The notes under the pieces: model-generated
Databases searched by the model: none
The model's input: only the letters and a program-made list of their open reading frames with translations
Told to the model about the DNA's origin: nothing
Assembly: GCA_900548905.1 (NCBI GenBank)
Contig: URMK01000061.1
Location: 1 to 43,031, forward strand
Direction of reading: 5' to 3'
Source: an uncultured Lachnospiraceae bacterium
GTDB lineage: Bacteria; Bacillota; Clostridia; Lachnospirales; Lachnospiraceae
Length of the DNA: 43,031 nucleotides
Part shown: positions 34,499-42,704 of the stretch, piece by piece
Layout of the letters: each line of letters opens with the position of its first letter
Numbering within the stretch: the stretch's first letter is position 1
Program-made: the position numbers and the translations under genes

Positions 34499-37198
34499 AT
34501 GAAAAAACAGGCCCATGTAATTTCCCATTCCCATTGGGACAGGGAGTGGTATCTGCCGTATGAGAAGCACCATTGCCTGGAGGTGGAGTTTATGGACAGG
34601 CTTCTGGAAACGCTGGAGGCGGATCCGGATTTCAGAAGCTTCCATCTGGACGGACAGACGATTATGCTGGATGATTATCTTCAGGTACGGCCGGAAAAAA
34701 GGGAACTGGTGGAAAAGCTGGTCAGGGACAAACGGCTTTATGCAGGCCCCTGGTACATCCTTCAGGACGAATGGCTGACCGGAAGCGAATCCAACCTGCG
34801 CAATCTGGAAACCGGTATGAGAGAGGCCGCCAGATACGGAAATGTGAGTAAAGTGGGGTATTTTCCCGATTCCTTCGGAAATATGGGACAGGCGCCCCAG
34901 ATACTGCTGGACGCGGGGATCGACTGCGCCGCCTTCGGAAGAGGCGTAAAACCCACCGGTTTTAATAATGAAGTAGGGGAAACTGATAATTTTACCTCCC
35001 AATATTCGGAAATGTTCTGGGAATCCCCGGACGGTTCCCGGATCCTGGGGGTGCTGTTTGCCAATTGGTACAATAATGGTATGGAGGTGCCCGCGGAACC
35101 GGAGGAGGCACGGAAATACTGGGAGGGCAAGCTGGCGGGGGCCTTGAAGTTCGCCTCCACGGATAAGCTGCTGTTCATGAACGGCTGTGACCATCAGCCG
35201 GTGCAGACCGACTTGTCCAAAGCGCTGGAAACAGCTGCCGGGCTGTACCCGGATATCGAATTCATTCATTCTAATTTTACGGATTATTTCCAAAGCCTGA
35301 AGGAAGATTGCAGAGAGGATCTGGCGGTGATTAAAGGAGAACTGCGCAGCCAGGAAACCGACGGCTGGTACACGCTGGCCAATACGGCATCGTCCCGTAT
35401 CTACCTGAAGCAGATGAACGCCCGCTGTGAAGCTCTGTTTATCCGCGCTGCCGAGCCGCTGGCGGCAATGGCTTATGAGTGGGGAATGGAATATCCCCAT
35501 GATCTGCTGGCCTACGGCTGGAAAACGCTGATGCAGAATCATCCCCATGACAGTATCTGCGGCTGCAGTGTGGATGCCGTGCACCGGGAAATGGTAACCC
35601 GTTTTGAAAAGGCAGAGCAGGTGGCACTGCATATCATTGAAGAAAGCCTTTCCTATCTGGCCGGGCATATGGACAGCCGGGTATTCCGGGAAATGGACGG
35701 GGAAGCGGTTCCCTTTTTTGTGGTGAATCCAACCGGCTACCGGAAAAGCCAGACAGCAGAGGCTGTGTTTACCGTTAAAAAATACCCCTTCCAGGGAAGT
35801 ACGGTGGCCGCCTGTCTGGAAAAGGCGCAGAAGGAAAAGCTTCCCGCATACCGGATCGTGGACAGAGCAGGAAATACGGTTCCGGGCAGGGTGGAAGAGC
35901 TCCCTTATGCCTTTGGGTACGATCTTCCCAAGGATCGGTTCCGGAATGCTTATTTCTGCCGTAAAGTCAGGGTGACCCTGGAGGTGGAGGATATGGATCC
36001 CTTTACCCTGGAAAGCTTCTGTCTGCTTCCGGCCGGGGAAGAAGAGGAAAAAGGCAGCCGGGAATCGCTGTTTACCGGCGATAACACCATGGAAAACAGA
36101 AGGCTATCCTGCCGGGTAAACAGTAACGGGACGGTGGATATCACCCATAAGGAAAGCGGCGTTACCTACCGTGAGGCGGTAATGCTGGAGGACACCAGGG
36201 ATATCGGAAATGAGTATATTTATTTTAAACCCGCGGGAGAACCTCCGATTCTCAGCAAAGAAGCGAAGGCGGTAATACGCGTAGTGGAGGACACGCCTCT
36301 TCGGGCGGCCGTACGGGCTGAAATAACCATGGAAATCCCGGTTTCCGCTGACGAAAAGCTGGCAGGGGAAATAAGGGATCTGGTGGAATTTAAGAACCGA
36401 AAAGCCGGAAGCAGCCGGGAAACCCTTTCTATGACGGTTGCGGTTACCTATATTCTGGAACGAGTGGGGAAAGGGCTGCAGGTAGAGGTGGAATTTGACA
36501 ACCAGGCGCTGGATCACCGCCTCCGCATGCTGGTAAAAACCGGCCTGGACACCCCATGGCATTATGCGGATTCCATTTTTGAGGTGGCAAAGCGGAGCAA
36601 TACCGTGTCCCCTGTCTGGGAAAATCCGTGTAATGCCCAGCACCAGCAGCTGTTTGTCAATGTCCATGAATCCGGCTGCGGCATGACCATTGCCAATAAG
36701 GGATTGAACGAATATGAAATCCTTCCCGGGGAAGAGAATACCATAGCGCTCACTCTGCACAGAGGGGTGCGGGAGATGGGGGACTGGGGGGATTTCCCTG
36801 CGCCACAGGCCCAATGTCTGGGAAGGCAGAAAAAAGAATTCATGCTGATACCTCATGGCGGGGAAAAGGATTTGTACCGCTCCTATGAGGATGCATACGC
36901 CTACACCTCCCCCCTCTGGACCGGAAAGACGGAAAGTACGCAAGGAAACATACCGGATCACTTCACTTCCCTGAAATGGTCAGGGGAGACCCTGCTGTGG
37001 ACGGCATGGAAGGTACAGGAAGAGACCGGCGACTTTATATTCCGGGTATTCAATGCATCCGAAGAGCCTGACAGGCTGAAACTGGAGACGGAAAAGCGAG
37101 TGTACCGCTCCAATGTACTCGGCGAAAAGAAAGAAGCGCTGCCGGATAAGGAAACCGGGGTCAGAGGCTGCGGTATTTTTACGGCAGGTCTTGAATAG
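34499..37198 (+). CDS. Glycoside hydrolase family 38 alpha-mannosidase
   Basis: An 899-residue cytoplasmic zinc-dependent alpha-mannosidase, MngB-like; no signal peptide. The N-terminal metal motif HSHWDREWY (His10, His12, Asp14) and the nucleophile Asp ~124 in GYFPDSFGNMGQAPQIL are visible, as is HPHDSICGCSVDAVHREM further on. A helical middle domain and large beta-sandwich C-terminal domains follow. Family members remove terminal alpha-mannose from N-glycan fragments or mannosyl-glycerate. The start follows AAAGGAGG; a more upstream ATG at 34451 is rejected for lack of a ribosome site. It stands alone between the kinase and a terminator. Confidence 0.94.
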   Translation: MKKQAHVISHSHWDREWYLPYEKHHCLEVEFMDRLLETLEADPDFRSFHLDGQTIMLDDYLQVRPEKRELVEKLVRDKRLYAGPWYILQDEWLTGSESNLRNLETGMREAARYGNVSKVGYFPDSFGNMGQAPQILLDAGIDCAAFGRGVKPTGFNNEVGETDNFTSQYSEMFWESPDGSRILGVLFANWYNNGMEVPAEPEEARKYWEGKLAGALKFASTDKLLFMNGCDHQPVQTDLSKALETAAGLYPDIEFIHSNFTDYFQSLKEDCREDLAVIKGELRSQETDGWYTLANTASSRIYLKQMNARCEALFIRAAEPLAAMAYEWGMEYPHDLLAYGWKTLMQNHPHDSICGCSVDAVHREMVTRFEKAEQVALHIIEESLSYLAGHMDSRVFREMDGEAVPFFVVNPTGYRKSQTAEAVFTVKKYPFQGSTVAACLEKAQKEKLPAYRIVDRAGNTVPGRVEELPYAFGYDLPKDRFRNAYFCRKVRVTLEVEDMDPFTLESFCLLPAGEEEEKGSRESLFTGDNTMENRRLSCRVNSNGTVDITHKESGVTYREAVMLEDTRDIGNEYIYFKPAGEPPILSKEAKAVIRVVEDTPLRAAVRAEITMEIPVSADEKLAGEIRDLVEFKNRKAGSSRETLSMTVAVTYILERVGKGLQVEVEFDNQALDHRLRMLVKTGLDTPWHYADSIFEVAKRSNTVSPVWENPCNAQHQQLFVNVHESGCGMTIANKGLNEYEILPGEENTIALTLHRGVREMGDWGDFPAPQAQCLGRQKKEFMLIPHGGEKDLYRSYEDAYAYTSPLWTGKTESTQGNIPDHFTSLKWSGETLLWTAWKVQEETGDFIFRVFNASEEPDRLKLETEKRVYRSNVLGEKKEALPDKETGVRGCGIFTAGLE

Positions 37199-37220
37199 AA
37201 TTCTACACCGTAACAGGTTT

Positions 37221-37250
37221 GGCGGGCCATTATCCATGGCCCGCTCTTTA
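37221..37250 (+). terminator. Terminator after the mannosidase gene
   Basis: GCGGGCCAT pairs with ATGGCCCGC, followed by TCTTTATTT. Confidence 0.85.
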
Positions 37251-37251
37251 T

Positions 37252-37280
37252 TTGACATTTACGGATACTTAAATTAGAAT
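37252..37280 (+). promoter_or_regulatory. Promoter of the small membrane protein gene
   Basis: TTGACA at 37252-37257, a 17-nt spacer and TAGAAT at 37275-37280. Confidence 0.8.
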
Positions 37281-37304
37281 GAAAGTTATGGAAGGGGTTG
37301 GATT

Positions 37305-37493
37305 ATGAATAAAAACAGTAACTTGGTTACGCTATGTATGTTTGCAGGTATGTTGATTGGGATGGCCGCCGGTTGTGCCATTGGCATTTCCAGGGGAAAT
37401 ATAGGGATTCCCATGTGCTCCGGCCTGGTCATCGGATTTCTGATCGGAGCAGGGGCCGGATTGGTTATTCGGAAGTTTTCAGATAAGGAATGA
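37305..37493 (+). CDS. Small glycine-rich two-helix membrane protein
   Basis: A 62-residue protein of unknown function with two hydrophobic segments (~8-28 and ~36-54) rich in Gly and Ala (GMLIGMAAGCAIGISRG; GFLIGAGAGLVI), resembling glycine-zipper membrane proteins, and a charged tail RKFSDKE. It has its own strong promoter and GAAGGGG ribosome site and is flanked by terminators, so it is a stand-alone gene. A GTAAC-TTG-GTTAC inverted repeat lies within codons 5-9. Confidence 0.7.
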   Translation: MNKNSNLVTLCMFAGMLIGMAAGCAIGISRGNIGIPMCSGLVIGFLIGAGAGLVIRKFSDKE

Positions 37494-37519
37494 TGATAGG
37501 GAATGAATAGGGTTTTTGA

Positions 37520-37669
37520 TTCCCTTCCGGCGGAATAAAGCAAATATTTATTACATACATAAACCGGAATAAAAATGAGGGAATTGTATATCACAGAGAT
37601 GGTATTTTTGGTGATTACGACTTAGACACAGAAGAGGAAGTATTAAAATTATTGAGACGTGAGTCATGA
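37520..37669 (+). pseudogene. Probable gene remnant (C-terminal fragment)
   Basis: An open stretch of 49 codons without a start codon, bounded upstream by a stop at 37517-37519. The last 25 residues (HRDGIFGDYDLDTEEEVLKLLRRES, shown only as the end of the frame) have a natural, acidic-amphipathic composition unlike random intergenic translation. It looks like the 3' end of a decayed gene. I do not recognise the family. Confidence 0.3.
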
Positions 37670-37721
37670 GTTTATGTTTTCAGTATCGCGGGAACGGAGG
37701 GTTCTCTTATCCCTGTCGGCC

Positions 37722-37760
37722 GCCGCAAAAGTTAAATACCCCGCAGCTTGCTGCGGGGTA
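37722..37760 (-). terminator. Terminator of the cold-shock gene
   Basis: A perfect palindrome at 37737-37760 (TACCCCGCAGC/GCTGCGGGGTA). On the minus strand it is followed by TATTTAACTTTT. Confidence 0.75.
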
Positions 37761-37781
37761 TTGGCTTAACGTTATCTCAGA

Positions 37782-37994
37782 TTACTGGGGAATAACATTG
37801 ACAGCGCGAACCTTCTTGCTGTCTCTGGGATCAGCTTCTGTATCAAAAGTTACAGCCTGACCTTCCTGTAATGTCTTGAATCCATCAGTCTGGATAGAAG
37901 AATAATGTACGAATACATCTTCTCCGTTGTCTGCGTTGGTGATGAAACCATAGCCTTTTTCTGCGTTAAACCATTTTACTGTACCGTTGCTCAT
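37782..37994 (-). CDS. cspA: Cold-shock domain protein (CspA family)
   Basis: A 70-residue single cold-shock (OB-fold) domain that binds single-stranded RNA and DNA and melts RNA structure. RNP1 is KGYGFIT and RNP2 is DVFVHYSSI; the N-terminal MSNGTVKWFNAEKGYGFI is canonical. A strong GAGGAGG lies before the start. A promoter about 140 nt upstream gives a long untranslated leader, common for this family, and here the leader contains an unusually stable hairpin. The symbol denotes the family, not proven orthology with E. coli cspA. Confidence 0.96.
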   Translation of the reverse strand: MSNGTVKWFNAEKGYGFITNADNGEDVFVHYSSIQTDGFKTLQEGQAVTFDTEADPRDSKKVRAVNVIPQ

Positions 37995-38043
37995 TAGTGG
38001 TACCTCCTCATTTAAAAATTTTTACATATTCGGGGCGAAATAC

Positions 38044-38103
38044 AAAAAAATCACATATTTTTGTAAATCTTCGAACGTGCCAAGGATTTACAAAAATATG
38101 TGA
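38044..38103 (-). promoter_or_regulatory. Attenuator-like hairpin in the cold-shock mRNA leader
   Basis: Perfect 19-bp inverted repeat: 38051-38069 (TCACATATTTTTGTAAATC) and 38085-38103, with a 15-nt loop. On the minus strand, which is the csp transcript, the hairpin is followed directly by seven U residues, i.e. the form of an intrinsic terminator located about 55 nt before the start codon. On the plus strand no T-run follows. Confidence 0.75.
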
Positions 38104-38132
38104 AATCATTGAATCGTTTGGAATACAGCATC

Positions 38133-38161
38133 ATAGTACCCTTCTTTTAAGAAACTGTCAA
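38133..38161 (-). promoter_or_regulatory. Promoter of the cold-shock gene
   Basis: On the minus strand TTGACA (38156-38161), a 17-nt spacer and TACTAT (38133-38138). Predicted start near 38126, giving a ~130-nt leader. Confidence 0.85.
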
Positions 38162-38331
38162 GAGTTTTTTCGAAAAAAACTGTAAAAATTAAGAGGAGAA
38201 AACCGTTAATGCATATATAAATATATCTTTTACCGTCTTATCTCTTTGCCGGTTTCCTCGGCTTCGCCCGGAACAGCCATTTTTGCCCGGATTCTGCGGC
38301 TTTTGCACACCTGAAATCCCTGATTTCCCTG

Positions 38332-38381
38332 TTGACATTATGACTACACTGTGTAATAATGAAAAATGACTACAATATGTA
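38332..38381 (+). promoter_or_regulatory. blaI promoter with two BlaI/MecI-type operators
   Basis: TTGACA at 38332-38337, a 16-nt spacer and TAATAA at 38354-38359. Two palindromes TACA-N3-TGTA lie at 38345-38355 (between -35 and -10) and 38371-38381 (just after the start). The motif is that of BlaI/MecI operators, so autorepression is expected. The stretch 38165-38330 shows no gene. Confidence 0.85.
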
Positions 38382-38399
38382 ATAAAATGGAGGGCTTTT

Positions 38400-38789
38400 A
38401 TGGAACCAATACAGCTCATGTCGGATTCAGAAAAAGAAATCATGGAAATTATATGGGATAACGGAGGCCGGATATACATATCGGATTTGCTGGAGGCGGT
38501 GGAGAGATCCGGCAGGGAATGGAAACGGACAACGGTGAGGACCTTCCTTACCCGCCTTATGGAAAAAGGGCTGCTTTTCGGAGTTCGGCAGGGGAAGAAC
38601 TGTGAATACCGGGCGTCTGTCTCGAGGGAGGAGTATCTGTCCGGCCAGGCCAGGAATTTTGTAGAGGAGGTTTTTGACGGTAACGTAAAGGATCTGCTGG
38701 CGTCCCTGATTGGCCCTGAGAAGATGGGGGCGGAGGAAGTCAGGCAGCTGCAGGCATTCTGGGAAAAGTGCAGGGAGGAGATGCAATGA
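38400..38789 (+). CDS. BlaI/MecI/CopY family repressor
   Basis: A 129-residue winged-helix repressor (LMSDSEKEIMEIIWDNG, then WKRTTVRTFLTRLMEKGLL). The C-terminal half forms the dimerisation helices and holds the usual site region for proteolysis by the partner. GGAGGG precedes the ATG. The last codons overlap the downstream M56 peptidase gene as ATGA. In this system a membrane sensor peptidase triggers repressor cleavage; no beta-lactamase or PBP2a gene is nearby, so the regulated genes may be only this pair or lie elsewhere. Confidence 0.94.
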   Translation: MEPIQLMSDSEKEIMEIIWDNGGRIYISDLLEAVERSGREWKRTTVRTFLTRLMEKGLLFGVRQGKNCEYRASVSREEYLSGQARNFVEEVFDGNVKDLLASLIGPEKMGAEEVRQLQAFWEKCREEMQ

Positions 38790-40792
38790 ATCATATGATG
38801 CAGGGGCTGCTGTCCGCCTCTCTTTCGGGAACCCTGATGCTGCTGGTATTTTATGCCGGCAGGTATCTGCTTGGGGGACATATCAGCAGAACGGGTTGTT
38901 ACTATATCTGGCTTGTTATCCTTCTCCGGTTTTTGATCCCATATTCGCCCATACCGGGAATCGCCGGTTATGCCGCGGAGCGGGTGAGACAGGCGGGACG
39001 GCAGCAGGAGGCGGCAGGGATGGAGGCCGCTGCACCGGCCGCCGAAAGGGATGGGACACAGGGAGCCGGGAACGCTTTGGAAGCGGGAGAACCGGCAGGC
39101 GCGGGAAACAATCCGGAACTGTCCGCAGCAGTTACACCCGCAGTTCAGGAGCAGGAGACAGGGGAGGTGCCTGCCGGAGGGAAAACGGCGGAGGGAATAA
39201 CGCCCGCATGGGAGAAATCAACAGCACGGCTCCTGCTGCCGGAAAGGATTTTCCATTTCCTCTGGCTGGTGTGGCTGCTTCCCGCAGCAGGATTAATGGC
39301 TCTGCGCAGCTTCCGGTACCGTCGATTCATGCGATATATGAAACAGAAACGGACGCTGTCGGAGGATCCGCAAATCTCTCGTATTTGTACGGAATTGTGC
39401 AGGGAATTAGGGTGGAAAAGAGAGGTTAACCTGTACCAGTGCCCCGGGATTTCCTCCCCTATGGTGGCAGGGTTTTTGCGGCCCTTCCTGGTTCTTCCCG
39501 CGGAATTATACAGACAGTGGGAGGAAGAACTGTCGGAGGCACAGCGGGCGCTTCGGGCGGAGTATGTACTCCGGCATGAGCTTGTCCATCTGACCAGAAG
39601 GGATTTGTATTATAAGTGGCTTGTACAGGCCGTGATATGTATCCACTGGTTTAATCCCCTGTTAACGGCAGCTGCCGCGAAAATCGGCGAAGACTGTGAA
39701 TTATCCTGTGATGAGGCAGTGATTGGCAGACTTTCCATTGCGGGCCGGATCGCTTACGGCGATACCCTTATGGCATCTCTGCAGGCGCTGCATACCCCTG
39801 CCCGGCAGGAGGTCTGTGCAGGGCTTGGGGAAAATACAGGATTGATGAAAGAGAGGTTATCGGCAATTATGAAATATGAAAACAAAGCAGCGGGAAAAAG
39901 AAGGGCGGCAGCCGTACTGCTGGCAGGCTTCCTGCTTGCAGCCGGTTTTGTCTGCGGCGGATTTTCCGCACAGGCGGGGGGAAACGGCGGAATAAACAGC
40001 GGAAAAACGACACAGTCCCTGAATAACGTACAGGCCGGCAACACAGCACAAGCCGGTGAAACAGAACAGACCACGGCAGCAGCCGGCGTGCATTTGGCTG
40101 AAAAACCAGCGGGGGCACAGGGGACGGTAATCCACGGCGGGGAAGAAGTAGCCTTTTGGGGGGACAACAGATACAAAAATGCATGGGAGGGACAGTTTGT
40201 CACCAGCACATACTTCAAGAATAGATATAGTATCCAGCTTGCCTGGAACAACGGACCGGAAAATTACGGCACCGTGCGTACGATCACAGCGGGAGGAAAA
40301 GACTGGCAGATCGCTTTTACGGAAGAGACGGATTCCCTTGCGGGGGATGAGAAGTTAATAGAAGCACTGAAACTCTGCGTCCTGGAACAGAAACAAAGGG
40401 AAGAAAACGCAGACCCGGCAGGCTTCTGGAATGAGAAAAACAAAATGATGCAGCCGGTGGTATTTTATGTGGAAGGGCCTTATACTCTGCCGGCGGATAT
40501 CTTGGCAGAAAACGCATACGAGGAGGAGGACAGCCTGAGTCTGTATGCTGCTGTGGTGAATGAGATATCCCCCCAGCTCGCACGGAGCCTGGGAGAAAGG
40601 GCCTATGAGGAGGACGATGCGGCATTATTTTCCCTTACGGTGGACGCCATGTCTGAAAACGACAGGATGGATCTGGCAACGAGGGCCTACGAGGAGGATA
40701 ACGTATCCATGTTTTCCATAATATGCAATGAATTGTCGGAAGCACACAGAAAGCAGCTTGAGGATCGGGCACAGAAGGAAGGGCAGGAGTAA
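38786..40792 (+). CDS. BlaR1/MecR1-type M56 sensor peptidase with C-terminal repeats
   Basis: A 668-residue membrane metalloprotease. Two N-terminal helices are followed by an Ala/Gly/Glu-rich low-complexity loop (~66-140), a third helix (~150-175), and the M56 catalytic domain with zinc motif HELVH (264-268) and ELSCDEAV downstream. A helix at ~372-395 (AAAVLLAGFLLAAGFVCGGFSAQAGG) leads to an extracellular region. That region lacks the SxxK/transpeptidase fold of BlaR1. It ends in three repeats starting AYEEEDS, AYEEDDA and AYEEDNV at 577, 606 and 634 (28-29 residues each). The ligand is therefore unlikely to be bound as in classical BlaR1. The start overlaps the blaI stop. Confidence 0.92.
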   Translation: MNHMMQGLLSASLSGTLMLLVFYAGRYLLGGHISRTGCYYIWLVILLRFLIPYSPIPGIAGYAAERVRQAGRQQEAAGMEAAAPAAERDGTQGAGNALEAGEPAGAGNNPELSAAVTPAVQEQETGEVPAGGKTAEGITPAWEKSTARLLLPERIFHFLWLVWLLPAAGLMALRSFRYRRFMRYMKQKRTLSEDPQISRICTELCRELGWKREVNLYQCPGISSPMVAGFLRPFLVLPAELYRQWEEELSEAQRALRAEYVLRHELVHLTRRDLYYKWLVQAVICIHWFNPLLTAAAAKIGEDCELSCDEAVIGRLSIAGRIAYGDTLMASLQALHTPARQEVCAGLGENTGLMKERLSAIMKYENKAAGKRRAAAVLLAGFLLAAGFVCGGFSAQAGGNGGINSGKTTQSLNNVQAGNTAQAGETEQTTAAAGVHLAEKPAGAQGTVIHGGEEVAFWGDNRYKNAWEGQFVTSTYFKNRYSIQLAWNNGPENYGTVRTITAGGKDWQIAFTEETDSLAGDEKLIEALKLCVLEQKQREENADPAGFWNEKNKMMQPVVFYVEGPYTLPADILAENAYEEEDSLSLYAAVVNEISPQLARSLGERAYEEDDAALFSLTVDAMSENDRMDLATRAYEEDNVSMFSIICNELSEAHRKQLEDRAQKEGQE

Positions 40793-40803
40793 CTAACCAG
40801 TCA

Positions 40804-40892
40804 GGCCAGCGCACTTGCTGCGCTGGCCGTAAGAAAGTGATTCAGGAGTGCCAAAATCCATTGCCGAAGGCAATTTAGGATGGATTTTGGCA
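40804..40892 (+). repeat. Two consecutive intergenic hairpins
   Basis: At 40804-40828 GGCCAGCGCA pairs with TGCGCTGGCC. At 40849-40892 TGCCAAAATCCA pairs with TGGATTTTGGCA and an inner TTGCC pairs with GGCAA. Neither has a T-run. They abut hairpin copy 6, giving three hairpins in a row; the look is of a repeated intergenic element rather than a terminator. Confidence 0.6.
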
Positions 40893-40919
40893 GTAACTGT
40901 GAAGGGACTGAACAGTTAC
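40893..40919 (+). repeat. 27-nt leader hairpin repeat, copy 6
   Basis: Stem GTAACTGT, loop GAAGGGACTGA, stem ACAGTTAC; a perfect copy, 85 nt upstream of the -10 of the next gene. Confidence 0.7.
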
Positions 40920-41003
40920 GGGCAGGATATGTATTACTATATTCTGAAGAACAGCGAAGAGGGATGAGCTTTTTTACACCTGTTCAATACTTCCTGCGGG
41001 GGC

Positions 41004-41009
41004 TATAAT
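41004..41009 (+). promoter_or_regulatory. -10 of the GH35/GH42-like gene
   Basis: TATAAT; the matching -35 position reads GTTCAA, a weak match. Confidence 0.5.
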
Positions 41010-41048
41010 GAAGGCGTCTGAAAGAAAGAAAAGGATAAGGAGCGGAAA

Positions 41049-42662
41049 ATGGAAAATACATTCTTTAAGGACGCCTCAGGAAAGCCTTTTATGCCTGTTG
41101 GGCTGCAGGCCCATAACTCATCCACAGGGACCGGGTTGATAAAAAAGGCGCTGCGGGCGGTGGCGGCCTTCGGGGGAAACTGTCTGGAAGCCCCTGTTTA
41201 CTGGTATTGCGTGGAACCGGAAATGGATCGGTACGATATGGCTCTGGTAAAGGGGATCATCGATGAAACAAGAACCGCCGGGCTGCATCTCATACTGCTT
41301 TGGTTTGGAACCAGCAAAAACGGACATCCCAATTATGTCCCGGAATATATAAAACGGCAGCCCCGGACCTACCGGCTGGCCCTGGGGCCGGATAAAGCCC
41401 CGGTTCCTTCTCTGTCCGTGCACTGCAGGGAAACATTGGAACGGGATAAAAAGGCCTTTGTGAAGTTCATGGAATTCCTGAAGGCTTATGATGGAGAAGA
41501 ACGGACCGTGCTTGCCGTTCAGATTGAAAATGAGATGGGGTATGCTAATACGGACAGGGATTATTCCCGTCCGGCAGACCGGGATTATGAAAAACCCATA
41601 CCGGAGGCTTTAAAGGCGATCAGCCTGAAGGACAGCGGAAAGGAAAGCATTACCCCGGACAGTCCGGTATCGCCCTGGAAAAAGCAGTTTGGCAGGCATG
41701 CACATGAAGCCTTCAGCGCATGGTACCATTCTTTGTATGTGAACGAGATAGCAGAAGCGGGAAAGCAAGTGTACCCGATCCCCATGATAACCAATGTCAT
41801 GGTGGGGGAGCAGTCCTTTGAAGAGCCGGGCCTGTGCTATAATGCAGGGGCAGCGACAGGCAGGATGCTGGACATTTGGAAGGCCGGCGCACCTGCCCTG
41901 GACGTCATAGGGCCGGATATCTATAATCAGAACCGGAGGGAATACACCAGGATATGCGATGCCTATACAAGGCCGGACAATCCTTTGTTTATACCGGAAT
42001 CCCCTGTCCGCGGGGAAGCCAATGCCATGAATGCCCTGTTGGCGGCAGCGGATTACGGAGCGGTGGGAATCTGCTGCTTCGGGGCGGAAAGCGCTCTGGA
42101 TGAAACGGGAGAGGTTCTGGAGGAATGCCGGGATATGGCGCTGACCATGAGGATCCTTTCCTCCATGGCTCCCCTGCTTCTCCGGTACAGGAATACAGGA
42201 AACGTTCATGCATTTGCGGAGGACGAGTTTGAAACCAGCCATTATCTGAAGCTGCCTTCCTATCATGTAGTGGCTAAGTTTCTCCGCCGCCACAAAATGT
42301 ATTTCGGATATACCTCCGATACCGTTTCGGAAGAAGGCAGGAAAAAAGCACAGGTGAGAGGGCGTGCCCTGCTGGTCCAGACCGGACCCTGTGAATTTTA
42401 TCTGGGAGGGGCGGGCGTGGCACTGGATTTTTACCGCAGGCCCGCGCCGGAGGATGAGGAATGCTTCAGCCACCTTTCTTCCAGGCAATCGGGACAGTTG
42501 AATTTCCTCTCTGTGGAGGAGGGGTATTTTGAAGGGGAAACCTGGGTGGCTAAGATGAACCGGAACGGGGATGAAACCAACTTTTCCCAGTATGTGCTGG
42601 ACGGACAGCTGATTCGTATCCGCCTGAATCCGGATACGGGGATGGATGTGGAAGATAACTAA
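41049..42662 (+). CDS. Putative beta-galactosidase-like glycoside hydrolase (GH35/GH42 clan A, DUF5597-like)
   Basis: A 537-residue retaining glycosidase of clan GH-A; no signal peptide, so cytoplasmic. The barrel starts at KPFMPVGLQAHNSS, with NCLEAPVYWYCVEPEMDRYD matching the YW...EP..G.YD strand of GH35/GH42. The acid/base is Glu162 in QIENEMG and the probable nucleophile is Glu317 in FIPESP. A ~150-residue C-terminal beta domain follows (DUF5597-type by recall). It is likely to cleave beta-galactosides or related plant or host sugars after import; the exact sugar is open. It appears monocistronic, with its own -10 and terminator. Confidence 0.85.
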   Translation: MENTFFKDASGKPFMPVGLQAHNSSTGTGLIKKALRAVAAFGGNCLEAPVYWYCVEPEMDRYDMALVKGIIDETRTAGLHLILLWFGTSKNGHPNYVPEYIKRQPRTYRLALGPDKAPVPSLSVHCRETLERDKKAFVKFMEFLKAYDGEERTVLAVQIENEMGYANTDRDYSRPADRDYEKPIPEALKAISLKDSGKESITPDSPVSPWKKQFGRHAHEAFSAWYHSLYVNEIAEAGKQVYPIPMITNVMVGEQSFEEPGLCYNAGAATGRMLDIWKAGAPALDVIGPDIYNQNRREYTRICDAYTRPDNPLFIPESPVRGEANAMNALLAAADYGAVGICCFGAESALDETGEVLEECRDMALTMRILSSMAPLLLRYRNTGNVHAFAEDEFETSHYLKLPSYHVVAKFLRRHKMYFGYTSDTVSEEGRKKAQVRGRALLVQTGPCEFYLGGAGVALDFYRRPAPEDEECFSHLSSRQSGQLNFLSVEEGYFEGETWVAKMNRNGDETNFSQYVLDGQLIRIRLNPDTGMDVEDN

Positions 42663-42671
42663 AGACAGGTA

Positions 42672-42704
42672 AGGGGCTGCGGGATTAGCGTGGCTCCTTT
42701 TTTT
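42672..42704 (+). terminator. Terminator after the glycosidase gene
   Basis: AGGGGCT pairs with GGCTCCT (two G-T pairs) followed by seven T residues. The 3' end of the opposing small gene overlaps it. Confidence 0.6.
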
